From positions 1 to 10,341 of the forward strand of contig JAUWHL010000234.1 of NCBI GenBank assembly GCA_030605895.1: a stretch of 10,341 nt of DNA. The letters are read 5' to 3'. The stretch comes from Promethearchaeota archaeon (lineage in GTDB: Archaea > Asgardarchaeota > Lokiarchaeia > Sigyniarchaeales > SOKP01). The translations under genes were made by a program, and so were the position numbers. Positions 1 through 7,259 of the stretch are shown here, one piece after another (the first letter of the stretch is position 1; each line of letters opens with the position of its first letter). The notes under the pieces are model-generated. The model ran no database searches. It was given only the letters and a program-made list of their open reading frames with translations, and had not been told where the DNA came from.

Positions 1-2
1 AT

Positions 3-2909
3 GAAAGTATATCACCAAAATTAGCTTCCCTTAGTAATAACGATATAATTGAATCTATTTTTACCAGTAAAGTAGATGATTATACTAACTTAAGTTATTA
101 TTCCCAAATTTATGAAGCTTCATTACAAGCAACATACTACGCATTATATATTCTCAATGCTCTAGGGAAATTGAGTACTATAAATCAGTCAGCTATGATA
201 AATTACATACTATCTCACTATGAATCAAGTTCAAACAGGTTTATGGACTCATTATCATATCGATATCTTGATACAGATGTCTCGAGAGATTGGGTCTACC
301 CATACAGTAGCACTCTCGAGTCTACATGCTACGCGGTTCTTTCTTTAGATTTATTAGGTTCTTTAGATATTATTAATACTCAAAATATCGTTGATTATAT
401 ATGGAGCTGCTATAATACAGATACAAGTGGGTTTATCGGGCAACCATATAATTCAACCCTTCCTGCTTTATTTAAAATCTCTACCATGGATAATACTTAT
501 TTTGCTGCAATAACATTAGATCTGCTGATGAATGACTGGCTAATGTACATAAATCAGAAAAATGAAATAATCCAATTTGTTAATGACTTACAAATAGGGG
601 GGGCTTCATGGCAAACTGGAGGGTTCTTTAATGACTATTATCCTGGTTTTGATTCTCTCAGCCCGTTGTTCGAACCAAATCTATTAAGTTCATTTTACAG
701 TATTAAAACATTAAAAATTTTTGGTATGGAAGATATTATCAATATCCCTGATTTTCATCTATTTCTCGTTAACTCTTACGATTCATTACTAAATTATTTT
801 CATATTGCTCCATGGGAATGCTCAGAGAATTACTGCAATATTGTAGCTACAGCATTAGGATTGGAACTCTCTGATATAACAGAATTTACTGAAATTAATC
901 GAGCTGAAGTAATAGATTTCATTTTATCAAACCGAAATTCGTTGGGATGTTGGGATCAATCTACAACGATTACCCATCATGAGCTAATTGATACATTTCA
1001 GATTATTCGATCTTTAGAGAATTCTCAAGTCATCTCTCAATTAACTTTAGAAGAGAGAAATCAGATTGGAAATGCCACTCAGCTTTATTGTCAGGAAAAT
1101 GGATATTCTCTTCTTTCAAAAGATTATACATCAATGAATCTTATGAATACTATTGTTCATTCTTTTGAATTGTATGGAAGAATGGCGGATATTGAAATTC
1201 AAGAACTTTATACACAGATTACAGGATCGTTTACAGAAAATTATCTCTTAATGTTCACGAATTCTTTTATTGGATACCTTGAAAAAAGTAGTATATTCGA
1301 AAGCCTTCGTTCTTTTCCTATTGAATATTTTTCTGATAGAAATGTGTTGCGTTCTCATAAGGCTACTTATTATGCTTTAGATTCATTGAGTCGAATGTTT
1401 AAATTGAATGATTTTCTCTCGGAAATTGATGGAAATGAATTGATTTCAGATATCGTTGCTACTCAGTTTTTAGACGGTTCCTATAATGATACTTATGGAG
1501 CCTTTACGCCCCTATGGCCATATAATTCTTATTATGAATCTTCTTTCTTGAATTCAAAGATCTTTTTCGAGTATTCTTATTTAGCGATTAAATGTCTCGA
1601 ACTTCTATCAAATCAACTAGGTCTTGGGAACATGAGCAGCTTGGGAGTCGATACAATGGCGCTATATAACCATATTGAAAGAAATATAATTGAGACACCT
1701 ACAATGCTTTTCTTTGACCCTTCATACACTAGTAATATCGAAACGAGTCTAGAATATACGTACTATATGACATATCTACTAAAGACACTCAATATGTATG
1801 GAAAGGATAGTCAAAAGATTATCAACTTTGTTCTAGAGAATATAAACTATGAGAATATTAAAAATATCTATTTTAGCTATAAAATTTCAGAAATATTAAA
1901 TATAGATATTGACTTTGATAGAGAATTAACTCAACAGCTAGTTCAAGATATCTATTCAGAACAATACAATGAGTTCTATTGCACTCCGAATAGAGAAATA
2001 ATAAGACATGAAAACTTTTTTTGGATATGTGAAATGGCTCGTAATAGTAAGATTGGGATTGAGGCTTCCTATTCAAGTATTGTTGAGTTGGGAAATTTTA
2101 ACCACATTCAAGTTTCATTAGACAATTTAATTTTACATAACTTTGGTACATATCTTACTTTTAAGTTTGAAAGCGATCAACTAGAAACTTATACATTTAT
2201 AAAACAACCAGATGGTTCCCATGTAGCAGATATTTTAGTACCGTTTAATTTTGACTATTACCCAATCATTAATGGATCCCTACGAGCATATGAAGGTGCA
2301 ACGGTAAAAGCAGAACAATTTATCTCCTTCGAGACGACCTATACCATTGACCATGATCTTATAATCCAAAACGAGTTAAATACATTGCAACTCTCATTGA
2401 ATGCGTCAATTAGATGTAATGAAACAGGCTATCCCTTGGAATCAGGAAGTACATTTACAGAAATTTATGTGAATAATACCTTAGTAGAACCAATGAGCTT
2501 TTCCCATCAAAACTTTACTGAATTTAGCATGTTTACTCTAACCTATGAAATTTACAATGATACAGAATATTGTTTTCAAATATATCTAAACGATGGAATT
2601 TCAAGTCAACCCCATTTTATTGCGAAAATTAATATAAGTATTTCATATATACCTGAAGATCCTGATCCAGTAGACCCCGATCCAGATCCGATAGATCCTG
2701 ATCCAGATCCAGATCCAGATCCAGTAGACCCCGATCCAGACCCAGACCCCGATCTAGTAGACCCAGACCCAGAAACATCTATAAATTATGATGGTGAAAT
2801 ACAGGTCGCAATCCCGCTTACAATTATCTTTCTTGTAACTCCTGGATTCCTAATTGTAATCTCTTCTAAACAGCTTAAAAAGTCTAAAAAAACATTACGA
2901 TATAATTAA
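3..2909 (+). CDS. Cell-surface protein with alpha/alpha-toroid repeats, Asp-Pro stalk and C-terminal membrane anchor (5' partial)
   Basis: The frame is open from the first complete codon at position 3, so the gene starts outside the window; the TTG at 171 is internal and not a convincing start. The visible 968 residues begin with about ten degenerate helical repeats of the type TYYALYILNAL, TCYAVLSLDLL, TYFAAITLDLL and ATYYALDSLSRMF (residues about 40-690). This spacing resembles prenyltransferase/squalene-cyclase alpha/alpha-barrel repeats. I see no DxDD motif or QW repeats, so a binding or structural role is more likely than cyclase activity. A beta-rich region follows (about 695-880), then an Asp-Pro repeat (about 886-924), one hydrophobic segment (about 934-956) and a Lys-rich tail, KQLKKSKK. 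The expected topology is outside the cell with a C-terminal anchor. Many N-x-S/T sequons fit an archaeal surface glycoprotein. The exact function is unknown. Transcription probably ends at the oligo-T tract just downstream. Confidence 0.85.
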   Translation, partial: ESISPKLASLSNNDIIESIFTSKVDDYTNLSYYSQIYEASLQATYYALYILNALGKLSTINQSAMINYILSHYESSSNRFMDSLSYRYLDTDVSRDWVYPYSSTLESTCYAVLSLDLLGSLDIINTQNIVDYIWSCYNTDTSGFIGQPYNSTLPALFKISTMDNTYFAAITLDLLMNDWLMYINQKNEIIQFVNDLQIGGASWQTGGFFNDYYPGFDSLSPLFEPNLLSSFYSIKTLKIFGMEDIINIPDFHLFLVNSYDSLLNYFHIAPWECSENYCNIVATALGLELSDITEFTEINRAEVIDFILSNRNSLGCWDQSTTITHHELIDTFQIIRSLENSQVISQLTLEERNQIGNATQLYCQENGYSLLSKDYTSMNLMNTIVHSFELYGRMADIEIQELYTQITGSFTENYLLMFTNSFIGYLEKSSIFESLRSFPIEYFSDRNVLRSHKATYYALDSLSRMFKLNDFLSEIDGNELISDIVATQFLDGSYNDTYGAFTPLWPYNSYYESSFLNSKIFFEYSYLAIKCLELLSNQLGLGNMSSLGVDTMALYNHIERNIIETPTMLFFDPSYTSNIETSLEYTYYMTYLLKTLNMYGKDSQKIINFVLENINYENIKNIYFSYKISEILNIDIDFDRELTQQLVQDIYSEQYNEFYCTPNREIIRHENFFWICEMARNSKIGIEASYSSIVELGNFNHIQVSLDNLILHNFGTYLTFKFESDQLETYTFIKQPDGSHVADILVPFNFDYYPIINGSLRAYEGATVKAEQFISFETTYTIDHDLIIQNELNTLQLSLNASIRCNETGYPLESGSTFTEIYVNNTLVEPMSFSHQNFTEFSMFTLTYEIYNDTEYCFQIYLNDGISSQPHFIAKINISISYIPEDPDPVDPDPDPIDPDPDPDPDPVDPDPDPDPDLVDPDPETSINYDGEIQVAIPLTIIFLVTPGFLIVISSKQLKKSKKTLRYN
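2658..2773 (+). repeat. Asp-Pro (DPDP/VDPDP) low-complexity coding repeat
   Basis: Imperfect reiterations of gatcca, gaccca and gacccc encode alternating Asp-Pro with occasional Val-Asp or Ile-Asp. The repeat lies between the beta-rich ectodomain and the membrane segment. This is the expected place for an extended, acidic stalk that lifts the ectodomain away from the membrane. Copy number in such tracts commonly varies between strains. Confidence 0.9.
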
Positions 2910-2910
2910 T

Positions 2911-2937
2911 CTTTTTTTTTCAAAATTTTTTCTTTTT
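2911..2937 (+). terminator. Oligo-T terminator after the surface-protein gene
   Basis: T runs of 9, 6 and 5 bases (2912-2920, 2926-2931, 2933-2937) begin two bases after the TAA stop. Archaeal RNA polymerase terminates at oligo-T without needing a hairpin, so this probably separates the surface-protein gene from the downstream operon. The same T-rich stretch lies about 26 bases before the next ATG and might double as a weak TATA-like element. The assignment rests on base composition only. Confidence 0.55.
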
Positions 2938-2961
2938 ATTTTGGTGATATATAAGTAATTA

Positions 2962-3588
2962 ATGACTTTATCTTCAGATAATAATCACTATAATACGACA
3001 CAGTTTCGGAAAATTCTCCAAACTCTTAACCAAATTATTGACATAATCGGTGGATTTGGAGATAATTATGATAAAAAACTTAATTTCAGCAAGTTAGCAA
3101 GGCTTCTAAAAATTTCTCCTTCTGAAATTGATGATATTATTTACTTACTGTTAAATTTCCAAGAAAAATTTGAAAGAACATTCAGAAATTATCATTTAAA
3201 GAAAAAAAGAGAAAACAGTGTAGTTTATTTAATTGGGGAAAAAAACCAGGCTTATAATCTAAAAGAACTACATATCCCTAACGTCATTGAGATTGATGCT
3301 TTTCAGCTTAAATTATTTAACGATATCATTTATGCTTTTAAATTCATAAAGAGAGGGAAAGGATTTGACATTGTAAAAAACGATACTAACCTTTCGACTA
3401 ATTTAAAAGCACTATTGATTAAACATCCTTACTTCTTTGAACTAAAGGAAAATGGGCTTATCTATCCTTCTCATTTTGGATTAAAATTAGGAAATATTAT
3501 TCTTTCCTATAATAAAGGGAATAAGGAATTTAAAGAAATTATAATTGAGAATCATACTATTTCGGTGGTAAATGATGGAAGAAAGTAA
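2962..3588 (+). CDS. Predicted winged-helix protein in the Hef operon, function unknown
   Basis: This encodes 208 residues, and I do not recognise a named family. The N-terminal part (about 14-75) looks like a helix-turn-helix: LNFSKLARLLKISPSEIDDI reads as helix, turn, helix. A basic stretch follows (HLKKKRE, about residue 78). The C-terminal half (about 110-190) may be a second winged-helix-like unit ending in a beta hairpin. There are no membrane segments or cysteine clusters. ATG 2962 is the first start after an in-frame TAA at 2956. A GGTGAT at 2943-2948 matches the anti-Shine-Dalgarno sequence but sits 13 bases from the ATG, farther than usual, so the message may instead be leaderless. 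The 3' end overlaps the next gene by 17 bases, which suggests translational coupling with the helicase. A DNA- or protein-binding accessory role is an inference. Confidence 0.75.
   Translation: MTLSSDNNHYNTTQFRKILQTLNQIIDIIGGFGDNYDKKLNFSKLARLLKISPSEIDDIIYLLLNFQEKFERTFRNYHLKKKRENSVVYLIGEKNQAYNLKELHIPNVIEIDAFQLKLFNDIIYAFKFIKRGKGFDIVKNDTNLSTNLKALLIKHPYFFELKENGLIYPSHFGLKLGNIILSYNKGNKEFKEIIIENHTISVVNDGRK
3564..3568 (+). promoter_or_regulatory. Shine-Dalgarno GGTGG for the Hef helicase, inside the upstream gene
   Basis: GGTGG lies within the end of the 208-aa gene, six bases before ATG 3575 and three before ATG 3572. It favours the second ATG and supports translational coupling of the two overlapping genes. 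Confidence 0.6.
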
Positions 3589-5719
3589 TACTAAACAAGA
3601 GGTGTCATTAAATTATCATGGGCTCGAGGTAAGAGAATATCAAATAAAAATCGCACATGAATGTGCTAAGAAGAATTCATTAGTTGTATTACCTACTGGG
3701 CTTGGAAAGACAATTATAGCAGTTTTAGTAACAACACAAATACTAAAATCATTTCCTCCTAATAGTAAAATAATTGTACTTGCGCCTACACGCCCCTTAA
3801 TTAATCAACACTATCAAACTTTTTTAAAATTTCTAAATATTTCAAAAGAAAAGTATACGATTCTAACAGGTAAAATTCTTCCTGAACATCGAATAGGGAT
3901 TTTCAATGAAAGCCAAATTTTATTTTTTACCCCCCAAACTTTAAGGAATGATTTAGTCAATAGAAAATACACTTTAAAAGATGTTGCATTAGTCATTTTT
4001 GACGAGGCTCATCATGCGTCAGGCGATTACGCTTATACAATGATTTCTGATGAGTTTATCGATCATAATCCTGATGGAATTATACTAGGGCTTACTGCTT
4101 CACCAGGATTCTCAAAGCAGAAAATTAGTGAGTTATGCCAAAATCTTCATATTCCAGTGAAAAATATCCATATTAGAACAAGAAAAGATAAGGATGTAAA
4201 ATTATACCTCAAGCCGATGGATATTTACAAAATTGGAGTTGATTTAACAAGTTTAATGGAAGACATATACCAATTGATAACGCATGTCTTAGAAGAACGA
4301 TTACATTATCTCTCTCAACTAAACTTTTTAGAGGTAAAAGGAGAACAATTACATACTAAAATTATACGAAAAGACTTACTTAAATTAAATGGGGAATTAG
4401 TACAACTATTACAGAGTAATGGCGATAAAACAGGAATATATAGCGCCCTCTCTATTAATGCTCAAGCATTAATTCTGTATCATATGCTTGAATTAGTAGA
4501 ACAGCAAGGACTAGATATATTGTTGGAATATTTTAACAAACTTAACAGAGATTCTAAGAAGAGAAATAGCTCTAAAGCAACTAAAATTTTAGCTTCGGAT
4601 AACCGATTACAAAAAATTTATGTAATATTAAAAAAAAATGTTGAATTTTCTCCTGAAAATCTTACCCATCCAAAATATTATGTGCTAGTAAAGATTATTA
4701 GCGAAGAATTACAGAATAATCCTTCTTCTCGAATATTAGTATTTGTTAAACTGAGAAATTCAGTAAAAAATATAGTTAATAAACTAAAGAAAGTCGGTAG
4801 GATAAAACCAGTCCGATTTGTAGGTCAAGCGACTAAATCCGTAGATGATAAAGGTCTATCTCAAAAACAACAAATAGAGATTTTGGCTCAATTTAAAGAA
4901 GGGATTTATAATGTTTTGGTTAGTACGAATGTTGGTGAGGAAGGTTTAGATATCGCTGAATGTGATTTAGTAATATTTTATGATGTGGTTACCTCAGAGA
5001 TTCGATACATACAACGCAAGGGAAGGACTGCACGGCATCGGGAAGGTAGAGTGGTAATATTATACAGCAAGGGAACTCGTGATGAGATTTACCTTAGAAT
5101 AGCTTTAAGCAAACTAAAACGAATGAATGTTAATCTAAAAAATCCGCAACAATTAAAAGAATCATATTGCAATACTCAAAAGATTATTAGAAATGATCCG
5201 GTTGTTAATTTAGAAAGAGATGTACGACAAGAAATTGAGCTTGAACCCAGAAAGCTCCCTGCAAGAACAAGGCCAAAAAGTCAATTCCAGTCTAAATTAA
5301 CAACATTTTTAGAAATCTCAGATACAAAACAATCGTCTGTAAAACTTAGTAAACATCTTTCAATGAGATATGGATTAAGAAAGAATCTACAACAAGATAA
5401 TTTTGTTTTTGATATTATTGATTCTGATCTTCATATTGTTATCTATAATAAAGTATTGATTCAAATCTATGATCCTAAAACCATTCAAATTACACAGATT
5501 CTAAGCGAAATTGAAGATTTCTCACAGATCTCTTCATTAATGATCATTGTTTTTGATTTTATAGATTATAAAGAGGAAATTGAAGGAGAAAAAAGACTTA
5601 CTAAACGAAAATTTCAAGATTTAGGTAGTAAACATAACTTTCAAGTAATTACAATTGACAATGAAGAAGAATTATATTTTATTGTAAAAAATATTTTAGA
5701 AAGTTCAAAACAGTACTAG
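3572..5719 (+). CDS. hef: Hef/FANCM-family superfamily 2 DNA helicase with apparently degenerate nuclease domain
   Basis: The 715-residue protein should unwind or remodel branched DNA such as stalled forks and flaps. Helicase motifs in order are PTGLGKT (41-47), LAPTRPL (70-76), DEAH (144-147) and TASPG (175-179), then a helical insert (about 215-370). The second RecA domain has VFVKLRNS (about 388), STNVGEEGLDI (about 449-459) and QRKGRTARHREG (about 480-491). The insert, with LVEQQGLDILLEYF and a downstream SKATKILAS element, is typical of Hef, FANCM and Mph1. Residues 573-580 (QSKLTTFL) fit a PCNA-interacting PIP box. The final 110 residues resemble an XPF/ERCC4 nuclease fold (SLMIIVFDF, then NFQVITIDNEEE) but lack the catalytic ERKxxxD, and no helix-hairpin-helix pair follows. 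Two ATGs occur (3572, 3575). GGTGG at 3564-3568 is better spaced for 3575, which would remove one Met. The gene overlaps its upstream neighbour. Confidence 0.9.
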   Translation: MMEESNTKQEVSLNYHGLEVREYQIKIAHECAKKNSLVVLPTGLGKTIIAVLVTTQILKSFPPNSKIIVLAPTRPLINQHYQTFLKFLNISKEKYTILTGKILPEHRIGIFNESQILFFTPQTLRNDLVNRKYTLKDVALVIFDEAHHASGDYAYTMISDEFIDHNPDGIILGLTASPGFSKQKISELCQNLHIPVKNIHIRTRKDKDVKLYLKPMDIYKIGVDLTSLMEDIYQLITHVLEERLHYLSQLNFLEVKGEQLHTKIIRKDLLKLNGELVQLLQSNGDKTGIYSALSINAQALILYHMLELVEQQGLDILLEYFNKLNRDSKKRNSSKATKILASDNRLQKIYVILKKNVEFSPENLTHPKYYVLVKIISEELQNNPSSRILVFVKLRNSVKNIVNKLKKVGRIKPVRFVGQATKSVDDKGLSQKQQIEILAQFKEGIYNVLVSTNVGEEGLDIAECDLVIFYDVVTSEIRYIQRKGRTARHREGRVVILYSKGTRDEIYLRIALSKLKRMNVNLKNPQQLKESYCNTQKIIRNDPVVNLERDVRQEIELEPRKLPARTRPKSQFQSKLTTFLEISDTKQSSVKLSKHLSMRYGLRKNLQQDNFVFDIIDSDLHIVIYNKVLIQIYDPKTIQITQILSEIEDFSQISSLMIIVFDFIDYKEEIEGEKRLTKRKFQDLGSKHNFQVITIDNEEELYFIVKNILESSKQY

Positions 5720-5732
5720 AAAAGTGAAAATT

Positions 5733-6257
5733 ATGGAAGAAGAAGTATGGAAAAGAGATGAAACTCCCTACATTGTGTTTGGATGTAAAAAATGCTATCA
5801 ATTTATGTACGTAAAAGAAACTCAAAAAACGAAAAAATGTCTACGGTGTGGTCGATCTCATAAAGTTTCCGATATTAAAAATAAAGGTGAAATTGTAAAA
5901 GGAATGACAAATGCAGTTAAAACTGTAAAAGAAAGGCAAAATAAATTGGCAATACAAGAATTGGGTACTCTTCCTGAATTTAAATCTTTAAATGATTTCC
6001 GAATAACAAAGAATAGAAAGAGTATAAGTAAAGCTATTGATAATTGTATAGTTGATAATGATTACTTACATAAATTTAATAAAATGCTTATAAAGCTTTC
6101 AGAAATGTATAACGAGTTTCCTTTTTATATTATTGAAATGATGGCGGAAGATTATGGCATTCCTGATTCAGAAGTAAAGTTAATGACGCCTATGTTTGTA
6201 AAACAAGGGATTTTAATACGGTTAAATAATAATTCCTACAAAATAAGAATAAAATAA
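5733..6257 (+). CDS. DUF1922-like zinc-ribbon protein with C-terminal winged-helix-like region
   Basis: This encodes 174 residues from ATG 5733. The N-terminus carries a four-cysteine zinc ribbon: CKKC (18-21) and CLRCG (36-40), inside a context (YIVFGCKKC, TKKCLRCGRSHKV) that matches the archaeal DUF1922 style. A basic helical linker follows, with many Lys and Arg. The last 75 residues (YLHKFNKMLIKLSEMYNEFP, then MTPMFVKQGILIRL) look like a small winged-helix domain. GTG 5724 would add three residues, but that GTG is part of GTGA, which is well placed as the ribosome site for ATG 5733, so I prefer the ATG. The gene follows the helicase stop by 13 bases and is presumably co-transcribed. Its function is unknown; nucleic-acid binding in support of the helicase is an inference. 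Confidence 0.8.
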   Translation: MEEEVWKRDETPYIVFGCKKCYQFMYVKETQKTKKCLRCGRSHKVSDIKNKGEIVKGMTNAVKTVKERQNKLAIQELGTLPEFKSLNDFRITKNRKSISKAIDNCIVDNDYLHKFNKMLIKLSEMYNEFPFYIIEMMAEDYGIPDSEVKLMTPMFVKQGILIRLNNNSYKIRIK

Positions 6258-6278
6258 ACTTTTAAGTAATTTATTTTC

Positions 6279-6509
6279 TCAAACTACTCTGAAATTTTTT
6301 AATGCTTTAGCAAATTCATTCCTTAGTATCATTTGATAAACTGGATGCCGCTCTTTAAAAGGAATCTTTTCTAATCCAAAATATATGTATTTCACTGATT
6401 TACCAAATTCAGAGAAAGGGATAACAAATTTTTTTAAATTAACTGGTTCTTTTACAATATCTTCTTCAACAATATCTTCAAATTTTTTATCTAACGTCTT
6501 AGAACTCAT
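6279..6509 (-). CDS. Small charged protein, paralogue of the next minus-strand gene upstream; function unknown
   Basis: This encodes 76 residues. Residues 1-22 are charged and probably disordered (MSSKTLDKKFEDIVEED). A core follows: VNLKKFVIPFSEFG (23-36), then GLEKIPFKERHP (45-56) and an amphipathic helix MILRNEFAKALKNF. The gene at 6610-6852 has the same layout with near-identical core motifs, so the pair arose by tandem duplication, and conservation of the cores suggests selection. ATG 6509 is preceded by GTGAG (6520-6516) at a six-base spacing. A TATA-like CTTTAAATA lies about 50 bases upstream, so the gene may have its own promoter. Its 3' end converges on the zinc-ribbon gene with only 21 bases between. 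No known domain is recognised. A protein-protein interaction role is possible but unproven. Confidence 0.75.
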   Translation of the reverse strand: MSSKTLDKKFEDIVEEDIVKEPVNLKKFVIPFSEFGKSVKYIYFGLEKIPFKERHPVYQMILRNEFAKALKNFRVV

Positions 6510-6554
6510 TCTTTTCTCACATTTACACCTTTTAATATAGGATAAGATTAAAAA

Positions 6555-6563
6555 TATTTAAAG
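6555..6563 (-). promoter_or_regulatory. TATA-like box upstream of the 76-aa gene
   Basis: On the minus strand the sequence reads TTTCTTTAAATATTT, with the core CTTTAAATA. Transcription starting about 25 bases downstream (near 6533) would give a leader of about 24 bases that contains the GTGAG ribosome site before ATG 6509. The same TTTCTTTAAAT string occurs before the minus-strand helicase operon at 10151-10163. Confidence 0.45.
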
Positions 6564-6609
6564 AAAAATTATTACTCGTAAGCAATTTAATGATTTTTTC
6601 TGATATTTT

Positions 6610-6852
6610 TCAAGAATTATCTGATGATTCACTAATTTGCTCAATAAATTCATTCAATAAAATTTTTTTAAATTTAGGGTGTCTTTCTTTGAATGGAATT
6701 TCTTCCAAACCATTATATAAATATGAAAGTTTTTTGGAATTTCCAAACTCGGAGAACGGTATTATAATATTATTGAAATTAACAGACTCCTCCTCACTGG
6801 ATTCATTAAAATGAACAAAATGAACCTTTTTTTCTACTGTTTGCGAACTCAT
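6610..6852 (-). CDS. Small charged protein, tandem paralogue of the 76-aa protein; function unknown
   Basis: This encodes 80 residues and aligns along its length with the 76-aa protein downstream. Shared parts are MSSQTVEKK against MSSKTLDKK, then VNFNNIIIPFSEFG (24-37), GLEEIPFKERHP (48-59) and KILLNEF. The copies differ mainly in the acidic linker (ESSEEES here) and at the C-terminus (EQISESSDNS here). The start is ATG 6852, with AAAGGT eight bases upstream as a weak ribosome site. The 125-base gap upstream, after the 92-aa gene, holds several TATA-like strings, so it may be transcribed separately from the helicase operon. The function is unknown. The invariant IPFSEFG and IPFKERHP segments are the best candidates for an interaction surface. 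Confidence 0.75.
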   Translation of the reverse strand: MSSQTVEKKVHFVHFNESSEEESVNFNNIIIPFSEFGNSKKLSYLYNGLEEIPFKERHPKFKKILLNEFIEQISESSDNS

Positions 6853-6925
6853 GATAAAAAACCTTTCATAAAATTGTGGTTATATCTAATATTAAGTTCT
6901 AATTTTTGAAATATAAACTCAATTG

Positions 6926-6936
6926 GTATAAAAGTG
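6926..6936 (-). promoter_or_regulatory. Possible TATA element before the 80-aa gene
   Basis: The minus strand reads ACTTTTATACC here, with another AT-rich candidate, GTTTATAT, at 6918-6911. Either would place a transcription start within about 55 bases of ATG 6852. The whole gap is AT-rich, so the choice between them is uncertain. Confidence 0.25.
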
Positions 6937-6977
6937 AAGTTTTTCAACTCTTTTTCTAATAATCTATATTTAAAAAC

Positions 6978-7256
6978 TTAAAGATTGTAATTATTATCCT
7001 TTAATTTATTTAAATACAACTTCATAAAATACCGCTCACTTTCACAAAACTCTAATTTCTGTTTTTTGGAAAGATTTGAACAATTCAATAAAATAGCGTG
7101 GATTTTTTGTAGGGTAGTAAGATTCTCATCACAAAAGTTTTCAATTTCCACGTCTTCAAATTTAATTTTAACTTTCTCCAAGTCAATTGAATTTTTTCTT
7201 GAAGATTCTGGCTCTTGAGTTTTAATTCTATTATTCTTTTCAGTTTTTAAATCCAT
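6978..7256 (-). CDS. Small charged protein downstream of the Hel308-like helicase; function unknown
   Basis: This encodes 92 residues and starts with ATG 7256, three bases after the helicase stop codon, so it is almost certainly co-transcribed with the helicase. The first 22 residues are Lys/Glu/Ser-rich and probably disordered. Then IDLEKVKIKFEDV (24-36) lines up in position and pattern with VNLKKFVIPFSEF (23-35) and VNFNNIIIPFSEF (24-36) of the two small proteins encoded next. The remainder is helical (LTTLQKIHAILLN and ESERYFMKLYLNKL). Two cysteines are not in a zinc-ligand pattern. It could be a diverged third member of the small family or an unrelated protein with a chance match. No ribosome site is obvious. 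A helicase partner role is suggested only by position. Confidence 0.7.
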   Translation of the reverse strand: MDLKTEKNNRIKTQEPESSRKNSIDLEKVKIKFEDVEIENFCDENLTTLQKIHAILLNCSNLSKKQKLEFCESERYFMKLYLNKLKDNNYNL

Positions 7257-7259
7257 TAT

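Noticed and set aside
1873..2076. 67-aa minus-strand open frame.
   Set aside because: It is antisense within the surface-protein gene, with no independent signals.
2658..2773. Short tandem DNA repeat considered as a CRISPR or mobile-element remnant.
   Set aside because: The units are contiguous hexamer variants without spacers, are in frame, and encode an Asp-Pro stalk.
3814..3996. 60-aa minus-strand open frame.
   Set aside because: It is antisense to the helicase motif region of Hef and has no support.
6590..6814. 74-aa plus-strand open frame.
   Set aside because: It is antisense to the 80-aa paralogue, whose protein conservation with its tandem copy shows that the minus strand is the coding one.
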